A stretch of 64,000 nucleotides of DNA. It comes from Acetobacter conturbans (GTDB lineage Bacteria; Pseudomonadota; Alphaproteobacteria; Acetobacterales; Acetobacteraceae). The position numbers and the translations under genes were made by a program. Location of the stretch: contig NZ_WOSY01000008.1 of NCBI RefSeq assembly GCF_011516755.1, forward strand, positions 124,001 to 188,000, given 5' to 3'. This document shows positions 1-8,748 of the stretch, one piece after another; position 1 is the first letter of the stretch; every line of letters begins with the position of its first letter. The notes below the pieces were generated by a model. It was not told the origin of the DNA and ran no database searches. It saw only the letters and a list, made by a program, of their open reading frames with translations.

Positions 1-420
1 GGGCGGATCACCTCGTTTTCCGAACGGCAGGATGGCACGTTCGCGGTCACGCTGACGGGCATTTGCCGGTTTCGCTATCTGCGTGAAAGTCTGGGGCAGA
101 GGGGGTATCGACGCGCCCGTATCGATGCGTCGGCTTATGCGGGCGATCTCGACGAGATTCCGTCTGCACCTTTTGATCGCGATCTCCTGATGACTTCTCT
201 CAAGGGATATTTCGAGGCGCGAGGCATGGGGGTGCGCTGGGAGGTAATCGACCAGATGGCCGATGACGCCCTGCTGGTGGCATTGCCGATGATCTGTCCT
301 TTCCCTTCGCCCGAAAAGCAGGCATTGCTGGAGGCTGACACGCTGACCGAACGGGCGCGGGTGTTGCAGTCTCTTCTCGATCTTTCCGGGTCGGGGGACA
401 GCACTGTCCGGCCATCGTGA
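1..420 (+). CDS. Lon N-terminal (substrate-binding) domain protein, 5' end outside window
   Basis: Frame 1 is open from the first base to a TGA at 418-420, so this is the last 139 residues of a gene that starts before the window. The peptide contains an ITSF/TGICRFR-like stretch followed by a helical C-terminal half (MICPFPSPEKQALLEAD), which is the pattern of the stand-alone Lon N-terminal domain family (PF02190). It is not the full ATP-dependent protease, because no AAA or Ser/Lys protease domain follows. Such stand-alone proteins are conserved in alphaproteobacteria and their function is poorly defined. A Trm112-like gene follows after about 40 bases on the same strand, suggesting co-transcription. 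Confidence 0.8.
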   Translation, partial: GRITSFSERQDGTFAVTLTGICRFRYLRESLGQRGYRRARIDASAYAGDLDEIPSAPFDRDLLMTSLKGYFEARGMGVRWEVIDQMADDALLVALPMICPFPSPEKQALLEADTLTERARVLQSLLDLSGSGDSTVRPS

Positions 421-462
421 GAAACAGCGCGTGTATTTTTGCCGGATAGCCTGGAGACATTC

Positions 463-651
463 ATGACCAGCCCTGAAACCTCAGCGCCCCTCGATCCCCG
501 CCTTCTGGCGATTCTCGTCTGCCCGGTGACGAAGGGACCGCTGGTCTATGATCGTCAGGCGTCGGAGCTGATCAGCGAACGCGCGGGACTCGCCTTTCCC
601 GTCCGTGATGGCATCCCGGTCATGTTGCCGGAAGACGCCCGTCGGGTTTGA
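463..651 (+). CDS. Trm112/UPF0434 family small protein
   Basis: This 62-residue protein has the family core [16 protein letters not shown] near its start and a [18 protein letters not shown] ending, both diagnostic of the Trm112/YcaR (UPF0434) family. Proteins of this kind are small zinc-ribbon-like partners of methyltransferases and other enzymes; here only one of the usual cysteines is left (CPVTKGPL), as is common in the bacterial branch. The ATG at 463 is preferred over an upstream in-frame TTG at 439 because a GGAG lies six bases before it. It follows the Lon-domain gene closely, an arrangement common in alphaproteobacteria. Confidence 0.85.
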   Translation: MTSPETSAPLDPRLLAILVCPVTKGPLVYDRQASELISERAGLAFPVRDGIPVMLPEDARRV

Positions 652-678
652 GGTCAGAAATCCGGTTTTGATGACACG

Positions 679-1041
679 ATGCGTCGCGCTGCCATAACGG
701 GTCCACGAAGGAAGGCTGTGCTTCTCGGTTCAGTCGTTTTCCTCGTCTCCTGTCATATGGCCGGTTCGGACCCGCGGGCGGGCGATAATATCGACATTCC
801 GCCCGAGCGGGCTGGCCGAAATATTGCTGATGCGGCGGAGGCGGAAGAACGTCACGAGCGCGAGGCGAATTACACGCCTTCATCCAGACCCGACAATCGC
901 GGTCAGGGCTATGAACCCGCTCCTTATGCGGGAACCGCGTTACCCAAGCCGGGTTCCTCCAACGTCACGCCCGATACTGAAGTGAGTTATGGGCGCGCGG
1001 ACAAAGGGACGAGCAAGCCATCCTCGTCCACAGGCGAATAG
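679..1041 (+). CDS. small predicted lipoprotein, unknown function
   Basis: This 120-residue protein starts with a basic n-region, a hydrophobic stretch (AVLLGSVVFLVSC) and a lipobox-like VSC, so it is probably exported and lipidated. The mature part is hydrophilic and low in complexity (rich in Asp, Glu, Pro, Ser and Gly), with no recognisable domain, and looks disordered. It lies 27 bases after the Trm112-like gene. No strong Shine-Dalgarno is visible before the ATG, so the start is less certain than the frame. It resembles the many short lineage-specific lipoproteins of Acetobacteraceae. Confidence 0.6.
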   Translation: MRRAAITGPRRKAVLLGSVVFLVSCHMAGSDPRAGDNIDIPPERAGRNIADAAEAEERHEREANYTPSSRPDNRGQGYEPAPYAGTALPKPGSSNVTPDTEVSYGRADKGTSKPSSSTGE

Positions 1042-1132
1042 GAGCTATTTCTCATTAGCGTGTGACATATTGATGCACAGGCCTAAGAATCCTTTTTTAT
1101 CTTGTGACGTTAAGATCAAAGAGGATAACGCA

Positions 1133-2671
1133 ATGAAACTTTTGGCAGTGCATCCCAGTGCGTTGATGTACACAAGAGTGTTTCTGCGGCTTGAGCCCCT
1201 TGGTTTGGAACTCGTGGCCGCATCTGCCAGAGATGCTGGTCATGACGTAAGGCTCATTGATCTTCAGGTGGAGAAGCACAAGGATTACTGGCGCCTCATG
1301 GAGGATTTCCAGCCGGATGCTGTTTGCTTCGGCGGTAATTACCTCGCCAATATTCCGGAAATCGTCGATCTCTGTAAGGAAACGAAAGATCGTTACCCTG
1401 ATTGCTTCACGATCGTGGGGGGGCATTCCGTCTCATTCATCGCGAAGGATGTTCTTGGCATCTCCGAAGGGGCGATTGATTGCGTTCTACGTGGAGAAGG
1501 AGAGCCGGGAATCGGGCCGTTGCTTGAGGGGTGGGTAAAGGGAGACATTTCCCAGGTTCCCGGTGTTGTAACGAAAGAATTCGAGGGACCGTCACCGACT
1601 TTCGTGAAAAGTCTCGATACGGTTCGTCCGGCCCGTGATCTGCTGCGTCACCGCAACAAATATTTTATCGGCACGCTCGATCCCGCTGCTTCCATCGAAT
1701 TTGCCCGTGGATGCCCTTGGGACTGCACGTTCTGCAGCGCGTGGACGTTCTACGGACGTTCCTATCGCACAGCGAGTCCGGAGGTGATCGGCGACGAGCT
1801 TGAGTCGCTCAAGGAACCGGGCGTCTTTATCGTTGATGATGTGGCGTTTGTTCATGCCGAGCACGGGATGGCGATTGCGAAGGAGATTCGCAGGCGGGGC
1901 ATCAAGAAGGAATATTATCTTGAGACCCGTGCCGATGTTCTTTTGCGTAACAAGGAAGTCTTCAAGGAGTGGAGCGAGATTGGTCTGAGTTACATCTTTA
2001 TCGGCCTTGAGGCTGTGGATGAAGAAGGGCTCAAACGTTTCCGCAAGCGCGTTTCACTGGACGCTAATTTCGAGGCGCTGGAGTATGCCCGTTCGCTCGG
2101 TCTGATCGTGGCGATCAATCTGATTGCCGATCCGTCATGGACGAAAGAGCGTTTCGAGGCGGTCAGGCAGTGGTGTCTTGAGATCCCGGATATCGTTAAT
2201 ATTTCTGTCACGACCCCTTATCCGGGCACCGAAATCTGGCACAAGGAGGCTCGCCGGCTGACGACGCGGGATTATCGCCTGTTCGATATTCAGCATGCTG
2301 TGCTGCCGACAACCCTTTCCCTGCCGGAGTTCTATGAGGAACTCGTCAAGACGCAGCAGGTGCTCAACACAAAGCATATGGGGTGGGCCGCTCTCCGGGA
2401 CACGGTCGGGATTGCCGCGCGCCTGTTGGGCAAGGGGCAGACGAACTTCATCAAGATGCTGTGGAAATTCAGTTCGGTCTTTAACCCAAAGTTGCAGCTG
2501 GCGGATCATATGCGCCGCCCACGTTATGAAATGCCCATTCAGCCTGACGTTGTGGAAAAAATGGACGTCAAAGAACTTTACGTGCACGGGCCGGCTGGAC
2601 GGAAATCGCGCTCTCTGGATGATGCGACCGAGCAGTTCGTCGATGAGACGAGAATGGGTGCCGATGCATGA
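1133..2671 (+). CDS. hpnR: hopanoid C-3 methylase HpnR (B12-binding radical SAM)
   Basis: HpnR methylates hopanoids at C-3 of the A ring. The 512-residue product has an N-terminal cobalamin-binding Rossmann domain (about residues 1-140, opening MKLLAVHPSALMYTRVF) and then a radical SAM core with the CxxxCxxC cluster motif at Cys194, Cys198 and Cys201 (RGCPWDCTFC). Length and the start of the sequence fit HpnR better than HpnP (C-2 methylase) or HpnJ; this subfamily call is from recall of family sequences. The ATG at 1133 has GAGG eight bases upstream; an in-frame extension to 989 overlaps the preceding gene and lacks support. No other hopanoid gene is adjacent. A hairpin with a T-rich tail follows at 2710. 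3-Methylhopanoids are typical of acetic acid bacteria. Confidence 0.85.
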   Translation: MKLLAVHPSALMYTRVFLRLEPLGLELVAASARDAGHDVRLIDLQVEKHKDYWRLMEDFQPDAVCFGGNYLANIPEIVDLCKETKDRYPDCFTIVGGHSVSFIAKDVLGISEGAIDCVLRGEGEPGIGPLLEGWVKGDISQVPGVVTKEFEGPSPTFVKSLDTVRPARDLLRHRNKYFIGTLDPAASIEFARGCPWDCTFCSAWTFYGRSYRTASPEVIGDELESLKEPGVFIVDDVAFVHAEHGMAIAKEIRRRGIKKEYYLETRADVLLRNKEVFKEWSEIGLSYIFIGLEAVDEEGLKRFRKRVSLDANFEALEYARSLGLIVAINLIADPSWTKERFEAVRQWCLEIPDIVNISVTTPYPGTEIWHKEARRLTTRDYRLFDIQHAVLPTTLSLPEFYEELVKTQQVLNTKHMGWAALRDTVGIAARLLGKGQTNFIKMLWKFSSVFNPKLQLADHMRRPRYEMPIQPDVVEKMDVKELYVHGPAGRKSRSLDDATEQFVDETRMGADA

Positions 2672-2709
2672 TATGAAATCTTTTTGTTTCGTTGTGAAAA
2701 GATTGGAAG

Positions 2710-2736
2710 CCCGGGAATGTTGTATCCCGGGTTTTC
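2710..2736 (+). terminator. rho-independent terminator of hpnR
   Basis: CCCGGGA at 2710-2716 pairs with TCCCGGG at 2725-2731 around an 8-base loop, followed directly by TTTTCTTT. It lies 39 bases after the hpnR stop. Confidence 0.8.
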
Positions 2737-3013
2737 TTTATGGGAAGGTTTTCTCAGGGACAGCACCGTTAATTTACCGTGCAATGGAAGGCGATTCTGT
2801 CATAAATGACCGTTCCTGAAGGGCTTTGATGTTTTCTTATCAACACAAGAAGCTTCCTCGCGGTGTAGGGATGCTGTTCTTTATGTTGCGGACACCTTGA
2901 GAAGTGCGGTTGGGCCTTATATCCTAACTAAACGTTTATTAGATAAGCAGATTCCGAGCGGGGCGTGACGGAATCGCTGGTGTCGCACTGGTGTGTCGGG
3001 AGTACGGAGGCGG
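2737..3013. other. intergenic region upstream of the exopolysaccharide operon
   Basis: No credible ORF is present. The stretch is AT-richer than its surroundings near 2910-2946 and probably carries the promoter of the exopolysaccharide operon. A TTGAGA at 2897 and TATATC at 2918 are only 15 bases apart, so no convincing sigma-70 promoter can be named. A near-palindrome at 2924-2942 is listed separately. Confidence 0.4.
2924..2942. promoter_or_regulatory. putative operator palindrome before exopolysaccharide operon
   Basis: A perfect 10-bp palindrome TAAACGTTTA (2929-2938) is flanked by CTAA on the left and TTAG on the right, giving an imperfect dyad over 19 bases. It sits about 70 bases before the proposed gumD start. 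Size and symmetry suit a dimeric regulator, but no regulator is identified and the call rests only on symmetry and position. Confidence 0.3.
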
Positions 3014-4525
3014 ATGGGGAACCGGCAGTTAGTTGCGAGGGAAATACTCGATTCACCCATCGGAGATGGAAATCGTGCCCTGCTCTCGCCAATATCCAGA
3101 AGGCAGCTTCTTAGAGAGCCATATCCATATTCTCACAGCGTTCTGGCGACGATTGTTCGGATACTGGATTTTGCTTCCATAGTAAGCGGGTCAGTGGTTT
3201 TATACTGGCTTGAGAAAATTTATAGCACGCAGGTATGGTCGGGAAAGTTGGCTGCGGCGGATTTCACCGCACTGGTCGTATTCTGCCTGTTTCCCAAAAA
3301 AACCAGCCTGCTGGCTTTCCCAAAAATTCGACGACCCAAGGCGCAGATACGCTATCTGGCGACTCCTGTCTTCGCCGGATTTTTCATCTATTTTTGTTTG
3401 TGTCTTGTTTTATCTACAGGGACAGCCTCCGCTTTTTATTATGCCCTGCTGTGGGGCGGAGCATCCATCTCTGCGCTGTTTGTGGAACGCAGTTGTCTGA
3501 CGTTTTGTCTGTATCAGCCGACGGTGGTCACAAAACTGCGGCGTCGTATCGCCATCGTGGGCTCAGGCGAAACGGCATCCGAACTGATCACTCGATTAAG
3601 TGAGGATGTCGGCCAGACCTACTCCCTGTTCGGGGCTTTCAGGGATGAAGATAAGCCCGCGGGCACTGGGTCAAATGTCGGTACGCTGGATGATTTGATT
3701 CACAGAAGCCGCAAAGAGCCGTTGCACGCCATTATTCTGGCATTCCAGAGTGATGAAACGGACAATGACGCGCGCGTCAGGCGATTGGCTGTAACATTGA
3801 AGCCGGTTCTTTCCGACATTTATGTTACGCCCAATCTGGTTTCCGGTTTTGATCGTGTGCTTCCGTGTGAATCTCTGGGAGATAAGCCTCTTTTTGTCAT
3901 TCAGAGGCGGCCTCTTTCGGAGATACAGGTGATTGAAAAGACACTGGTCGATTTTCTCCTTGCCTGTTTTGCGATTGTTTTCCTGTTCCCAATTCTTGCG
4001 TGCGTGGCGATTGCCATCAAAGTGGACTCCCGGGGCCCTATCTTTTTCCAGCAGCCCCGGATTGGCAAAAACGGCAAAGAGTTTCTCGTTTACAAATTCC
4101 GTTCGATGCATGCGCACATGTCCGATCTCATGGCAGCCCAACAGACGAGCCGGGATGATCCTCGTGTGACGCGGATTGGAAAATGGCTGAGAAAGCTGAG
4201 TATCGACGAAATCCCTCAGTTGCTTAATGTCCTCAAGGGTGAAATGTCCCTCGTAGGTCCGAGGCCACATGCGCCGCATACGCGGGCAGGCGGGATGCTG
4301 CTGGATGATGCTCTGGCAGAGTATGTCCTGCGTTATCACGTTAAGCCGGGCATCACGGGGTGGGCGCAGATAAACGGTGCCCGCGGTGAGTTGGTCACAC
4401 TCGAGGATCTTGAAAAAAGAGTGGCCTACGATCTGGACTATATCGGCCGCTGGTCGCTGTTTTTCGATTTCAAGATCATGTTCCTGACAGTCATCAGAGA
4501 GGTATTCAGTCGCCATGCATTCTGA
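3014..4525 (+). CDS. gumD: undecaprenyl-phosphate glucose-1-phosphate transferase (GumD/AceA-like)
   Basis: Initiates repeat-unit assembly by transferring a hexose-1-phosphate, probably glucose, to undecaprenyl phosphate at the inner membrane. The 503-residue protein has several N-terminal membrane segments (about residues 45-160), a CoA-binding-like Rossmann region (IAIVGSGETASELI), a further membrane segment near 310-335 (ACFAIVFLFPILACVAIAI) and the bacterial sugar transferase domain with GPIFFQQPRIG, YKFRSM and DEIPQLLNVLKGEMSLVGPR. The ATG at 3014 has a GGAGG three bases upstream, which is tight; an in-frame GTG at 2993 is the alternative but has no ribosome-binding site. It is first in an operon ordered gumD-gumM-gumC-gumH-barrel-gumB-like and overlaps gumM by 11 bases. 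Confidence 0.9.
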   Translation: MGNRQLVAREILDSPIGDGNRALLSPISRRQLLREPYPYSHSVLATIVRILDFASIVSGSVVLYWLEKIYSTQVWSGKLAAADFTALVVFCLFPKKTSLLAFPKIRRPKAQIRYLATPVFAGFFIYFCLCLVLSTGTASAFYYALLWGGASISALFVERSCLTFCLYQPTVVTKLRRRIAIVGSGETASELITRLSEDVGQTYSLFGAFRDEDKPAGTGSNVGTLDDLIHRSRKEPLHAIILAFQSDETDNDARVRRLAVTLKPVLSDIYVTPNLVSGFDRVLPCESLGDKPLFVIQRRPLSEIQVIEKTLVDFLLACFAIVFLFPILACVAIAIKVDSRGPIFFQQPRIGKNGKEFLVYKFRSMHAHMSDLMAAQQTSRDDPRVTRIGKWLRKLSIDEIPQLLNVLKGEMSLVGPRPHAPHTRAGGMLLDDALAEYVLRYHVKPGITGWAQINGARGELVTLEDLEKRVAYDLDYIGRWSLFFDFKIMFLTVIREVFSRHAF

Positions 4526-5342
4526 CTGTAAGGACGAAGGTGGAAGCAGGGTTTTTCAAGGCCATAGCTTCCCGGTCATCCCCGTTATGGGATTGCCGAT
4601 CATGGACATCCCTCGCGAAGACATCATTGAGTGTCTGGTCGAGGCGGTGAAGCAGGGCGGTGCGGCGCGGGTTGTGAATGCAAACGCGCATTACGTGACA
4701 TTATCGCAAAAAAACAGATGGATGCGTCAGCTGTTTCAGCAGTCCGAAATCGCTTTCTGTGATGGGGCAGGGGTGCAGCTGGCCTCTCTGTTCCTGACCG
4801 GCCAGCGGCCTCATCGTACAACACCGCCTGAATGGGTGGGCGATATGCTCTCCCGCCTTGGAAGCGAAGCTACGGTTTTCTGGCTTGGAGGCGAACAGGC
4901 GATAGCGGAAAAAGCCGCGGCGGCATTTGCGGAAAAATATGGGTGCCGAACGGTCGGGTGCCAAAACGGTTTTTTTGACCCCACACCGGGGAGCGCCGAT
5001 GCTGAGCGGGTGCTCAAGGCAATCGTGGACGCAAAACCATCTGTCCTTCTCCTCAACATGGGCATGCCGCGACAGGAAAAATGGCTGTGGGACAACTGGG
5101 GCAGGCTGCCTCCGACAGTCGCGATCACGGCTGGAGCGCTGGTGGATCACGCGGCTGGTCGCGTGTCCCGTCCTCCTCGCTGGGTTGCCAATCTGGGTCT
5201 CGAGTGGCTTGTGCGCCTGACGCGTGAACCGCAGCGTTTGTGGCGTCGTTACATGATTGGGCTGCCGGTTTTCGGTTTCTACGTGTTACGCTGGAAACTC
5301 GCTTGTTTTATGGGTAAAAGTTCGCGCAAAACCCGTGGGTGA
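4515..5342 (+). CDS. gumM: WecG/TagA/CpsF family glycosyltransferase (GumM-like, GT26)
   Basis: In xanthan and acetan pathways the GT26 enzyme adds the second glucose (beta-1,4) to glucose-PP-undecaprenol. The 275-residue product has the family features: VVNANAHYVTLSQ, a FCDGAGV motif (usually ADGxGV), VFWLGG, LLNMGMPRQEKW and GALVDHAAGRVSRPPRW. It begins 11 bases inside the end of gumD, implying translational coupling. With GumD and GumH homologues beside it, a role in making the cellobiosyl lipid intermediate is the simplest reading; donor sugar cannot be read from sequence. The C-terminal 20 residues are basic, consistent with peripheral membrane attachment. Confidence 0.85.
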   Translation: MHSDCKDEGGSRVFQGHSFPVIPVMGLPIMDIPREDIIECLVEAVKQGGAARVVNANAHYVTLSQKNRWMRQLFQQSEIAFCDGAGVQLASLFLTGQRPHRTTPPEWVGDMLSRLGSEATVFWLGGEQAIAEKAAAAFAEKYGCRTVGCQNGFFDPTPGSADAERVLKAIVDAKPSVLLLNMGMPRQEKWLWDNWGRLPPTVAITAGALVDHAAGRVSRPPRWVANLGLEWLVRLTREPQRLWRRYMIGLPVFGFYVLRWKLACFMGKSSRKTRG

Positions 5343-5389
5343 GCGCACCGACCGTCTTTTATCGCGACACTTTGTAAGGCCGTACAGGT

Positions 5390-7594
5390 ATGCTTGATCG
5401 ACCGCTGGATTGCTCATTCGAGCAGCCGAGAGCCGTTCCTCCCGTATCGGGTTTAGGGCTGTATGCACAGTCGTCGCGGTATTTCGGCATCGGATGGCGA
5501 TATCGTTATCTGTTTTGCGTGGTTGCTGTGTGCATCCTTGCAATCGGAAGCGCTGTTGTTCTGTCTCTCAAAACATCATTCATGGCAGCTGCAACCGTCG
5601 TGGTGACGGCCCCTGTGAGTGACCCGCTTCAGCCCCCATCGCAGACAAGCCGCACCCTTGAAGATGATGAGCTGCCAACGCAGGCGGCTCTTATCGCGTC
5701 ACGGGATGTCGCTGCTCTTGTTTTAAAGGAGCTGCCCCCCGTCCCGCCTAAAAAAGCTCATGACTGGCGGCATGCTCTCTGCTCGCATGGCTTCAAGTTC
5801 GGGTGCAACACCGGCACCGAAACGACGAGTAACAGCGCGGGTGAGATCGACAGGCAGATCGATGGACTGCTTGCGAGTGTGACCGTTGAGCCCTTGCCGA
5901 ACTCCCGGGTGATCTCGGTAAGCGTTAAAGCGGATAATGGAGAAAGAGCGGCCGCGCTGGCAAATTCATTTGTCACGAACTATCAAAAACTGGCCTTGAC
6001 CCAGCAGCGTATCGATTTGCAGCGCGAAGCTGAATGGCTCGATAGTCGTACGGCGGAGCTTCGGCAGCGCTGGCTTGAAGCAGAACGCGGCGCCAGCGCC
6101 TATAATGTGAAGCACGGACTGGTTAATACCAGCGGCGGTTCCCCCCTCGTCGAACATCAGATTTCTGATATGGCCGCAAGTCTGGGAGAGGCTCAGACAC
6201 GCTATGCTGCTGCTCAGGCTCAGGTCAGTGCCTTGAAAAGCGCGATGCAGACCGGAGATCCGCAGACCATGCTGTCGCTGGGGCAGCAGCCACTTGTTAC
6301 GGCAGCAGCGACCGAGTTGATGCAGGCGGAAACCAGTCGCGCTCAGAAGGCAGGATCGTTCGGCCCCAAGCATCCGGACGTTCTGGCTTTGGATCAGCAG
6401 ATTGCGCTTGCCAGAACGAACCTTTCTGTCGCCATACGTCGGGCCCTGATGTCGATCAATGGTGAACTTGTCGCGGCCAAGGCGAATGTCGATCAGCTGA
6501 ATGCTGATCTTGATCGGCTGCAGGTTCAGGCGGGTAAGCAGAGCGGCCCGCAGGCCGAATATCGTACGCTCGATCAGGAATCGCAAAGCGCCCGGAGTGT
6601 GTATGAGGCATTTCTTGATCGGGCCAAGCAGCTGACCGATCGGGTTGCTCTTCTGCAGCCACCCGTCATGTTTGTCTCTCACGCTGCCGTTCCGGCCTCA
6701 GCCACTTTCCCGAACCGCCAGAAATTGATGATCGGTGTTTTCGTGGTGGCGCTGGTGGGAGGTGTTTCGGCCATTGTGCTGAGGGCCGCTTTCTCTTCGG
6801 GTTTTGTTGATATTGATGAGGTACGGGGATTTTGCGGTCTTCCGTTGCTCGGAATTTTCCCGCGGCTGAGAGGAGAGAGGAAGCTTTCGCCGTCCTCTCT
6901 TGTTCGCGAACATCCTTTCGCACTGACCTCGGAAGCGGCCCGGGAACTTGGTGCGCAATTGACGCTGGCCAGCAACTATCGTTCCGGTGAGACGCGGATT
7001 GTCGCCATCACGTCTGCATTGCCGGAAGATGGCAAGATGACGCTTGCTGCCTGGCTGGCTTCTTCAGCCATTGAAGCGGGCGAAACGACACTGGTGATCG
7101 ATGCGGATTTTGGCCGGAATGCAGGCAATCCCAAAAACCGCCACGGCAATACCAAAGGCTTTTCCGATGTTCTGGAGGGAGAGGTCGCGGCGCGGAATGT
7201 GATTGTGAGAAATGACAGTTGGGGGGGCGATTTCATGACCGCCGGGACCCCACGTGGTTATATGTTCGATCGCACTGAAATCTCGCAAATTCAGGATCTT
7301 TTCCGTGACCTGTCCCGCTCTTACCAGTTGATCGTCGTGGTCGCGCCTCCCTTGGGAGTGGTCGCTGGTGGTTTGACATTGGCTGCCATCGCCGATCAGA
7401 CGATTTTTGTCTGCCGGTGGGGACGCACGTCTCGCGAAGTGGTAAGCGCGTGTGTAGAACGGCTTCGGTTGTATGGTGCCCGGCTTGCGGGATTTGTTGT
7501 GACCGGTACGGAGCCCAAGTCATTCAACTTGCTATGTGGGGCCCACCTCACTCGTAAGGAATCGCGGTTGATCGCGCAGCGGCGCCAGGCCTGA
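5390..7594 (+). CDS. gumC: GumC/Wzc-like polysaccharide co-polymerase with degenerate kinase-like domain
   Basis: Controls chain length and export of the polysaccharide in the inner membrane. The 734-residue protein has a cytoplasmic N-terminus, a membrane segment at about 40-62 (YLFCVVAVCILAIGSAVVL), a Wzz domain, a long periplasmic coiled coil (about 205-410), a second membrane segment (LMIGVFVVALVGGVSAIVL) and a C-terminal P-loop kinase-like domain from about 535. The ATPase site looks decayed. Walker A is LPEDGKMT (Lys549 kept, but Glu replaces the usual Gly and Met the Thr/Ser next to Lys). The Walker A-prime IDAD (Asp571) is intact, while the Walker B position reads IVVVAPPLG without Asp. 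There is no C-terminal tyrosine cluster. It therefore resembles GumC-type proteins rather than an active tyrosine autokinase. Confidence 0.85.
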   Translation: MLDRPLDCSFEQPRAVPPVSGLGLYAQSSRYFGIGWRYRYLFCVVAVCILAIGSAVVLSLKTSFMAAATVVVTAPVSDPLQPPSQTSRTLEDDELPTQAALIASRDVAALVLKELPPVPPKKAHDWRHALCSHGFKFGCNTGTETTSNSAGEIDRQIDGLLASVTVEPLPNSRVISVSVKADNGERAAALANSFVTNYQKLALTQQRIDLQREAEWLDSRTAELRQRWLEAERGASAYNVKHGLVNTSGGSPLVEHQISDMAASLGEAQTRYAAAQAQVSALKSAMQTGDPQTMLSLGQQPLVTAAATELMQAETSRAQKAGSFGPKHPDVLALDQQIALARTNLSVAIRRALMSINGELVAAKANVDQLNADLDRLQVQAGKQSGPQAEYRTLDQESQSARSVYEAFLDRAKQLTDRVALLQPPVMFVSHAAVPASATFPNRQKLMIGVFVVALVGGVSAIVLRAAFSSGFVDIDEVRGFCGLPLLGIFPRLRGERKLSPSSLVREHPFALTSEAARELGAQLTLASNYRSGETRIVAITSALPEDGKMTLAAWLASSAIEAGETTLVIDADFGRNAGNPKNRHGNTKGFSDVLEGEVAARNVIVRNDSWGGDFMTAGTPRGYMFDRTEISQIQDLFRDLSRSYQLIVVVAPPLGVVAGGLTLAAIADQTIFVCRWGRTSREVVSACVERLRLYGARLAGFVVTGTEPKSFNLLCGAHLTRKESRLIAQRRQA

Positions 7595-7608
7595 AAGATA
7601 CGTTGGTT

Positions 7609-8745
7609 GTGAAGGTTATTCATGTAGTGCGTCAGTTCAGCCCTTCTGTTGGCGGGCTGGAAGACGCAGTTCTCAATCTGGCTTATCAGCAGCGGCACGC
7701 TTTGCAGGTTGATGCTCAGGTCGTCACACTCAATCGCGTTTTCAAACGGGAGGGTGTGTTGCCCCCACGGGCATCCATTGACGGTATTCCTGTCGTGCGG
7801 GTGCCGTGGTGTGGAACAAGCCGCTATCCGCTTGCTCCCAGTGTCCTGGCGCATGTCGCTGGCGCTGACCTGATTCATGTTCATGCGATTGATTTCTTTT
7901 TTGATTTTTTTGCACTGACAAAGCCATTTTTACGGAAGCCACTTGTCGTTTCGACGCATGGAGGTTTTTTCCATACTGGTGCTTATGCCCGACTGAAAAA
8001 ACTCTGGTTTTCTACACTCACGCGGGCAAGCGTGCATGCGTACGATAAAATTGTGGCATGTAGCGAAAATGACGCCACGATTTTCTCTGCGATTGCGGGC
8101 AACCGTCTTCTCACCATCGAAAATGGAATCAATCAGGATAAATTCGTAGATGCTTCGGCGAAGGAACCGACGCGCACGCTGGTCAGTTTTGGTCGATTTT
8201 CACCGCACAAAAGACTGGATCTCCTTTTCCCGTTGCTGGCGGCTTTGAAGAAGCAGAATCCCGAATGGCGGCTGATTATTGCCGGGAGGCCAGCAGAGCT
8301 GTCAGTGGCGGATCTGGAAGGATTGGCCCAGAAATCCGGTGTGCAGGATGCCGTCAGTTTCGTTGCCGAGCCTTCGGATGAACAATTGAAAAACGTGCTG
8401 TCCGAAGCAAGCTGGTTTGCAAGTTTTTCTGATCATGAAGGATTTGGACTGGCTGCAGTCGAGGCTCTCTCGGCAGGCCTGATACCGGTCTTAAGCTCCA
8501 TTGCCCCCTTCCGTCGTCTTGTTAGCCTGACGGGAGTGGGTTTGCTCGCTGACGGAAATAATATTGCCGCTCTGGCCGGTAAATTGGAGCAGCAGCAACA
8601 GGATGTAGCCTCCATGGGGATGCAGCGCGCGGCCGCCATGAAAGCCGCAGCGGCTTATGACTGGAAAGATGTCGCACGCCGGTACGTTGATGTTTATAAA
8701 GACGTTCTGCGGATGGATACTTTGTCTTCTTCTGCCCGTTCCTGA
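7609..8745 (+). CDS. gumH: GumH/AceC-like alpha-mannosyltransferase (GT4)
   Basis: Predicted GDP-mannose-dependent enzyme adding mannose to the cellobiosyl lipid on the cytoplasmic face. The 378-residue protein begins MKVIHVVRQFSPSVGGLEDA if translation starts at the GTG at 7609, matching the GumH N-terminus as I recall it; an in-frame TTG lies six bases earlier. Further hallmarks are SRYPLAPSVL, VVSTHGGFFHTG, SENDATIF, the C-terminal GT-B motif SFGRFSPHKRLDL and the E-x7-E nucleotide-sugar motif (HEGFGLAAVEALSAG). It follows gumC after 14 bases. The similarity runs along the whole length, so the family call is firm; linkage and acceptor are inferred from xanthan and acetan. Confidence 0.88.
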   Translation: MKVIHVVRQFSPSVGGLEDAVLNLAYQQRHALQVDAQVVTLNRVFKREGVLPPRASIDGIPVVRVPWCGTSRYPLAPSVLAHVAGADLIHVHAIDFFFDFFALTKPFLRKPLVVSTHGGFFHTGAYARLKKLWFSTLTRASVHAYDKIVACSENDATIFSAIAGNRLLTIENGINQDKFVDASAKEPTRTLVSFGRFSPHKRLDLLFPLLAALKKQNPEWRLIIAGRPAELSVADLEGLAQKSGVQDAVSFVAEPSDEQLKNVLSEASWFASFSDHEGFGLAAVEALSAGLIPVLSSIAPFRRLVSLTGVGLLADGNNIAALAGKLEQQQQDVASMGMQRAAAMKAAAAYDWKDVARRYVDVYKDVLRMDTLSSSARS

Positions 8746-8748
8746 TCA

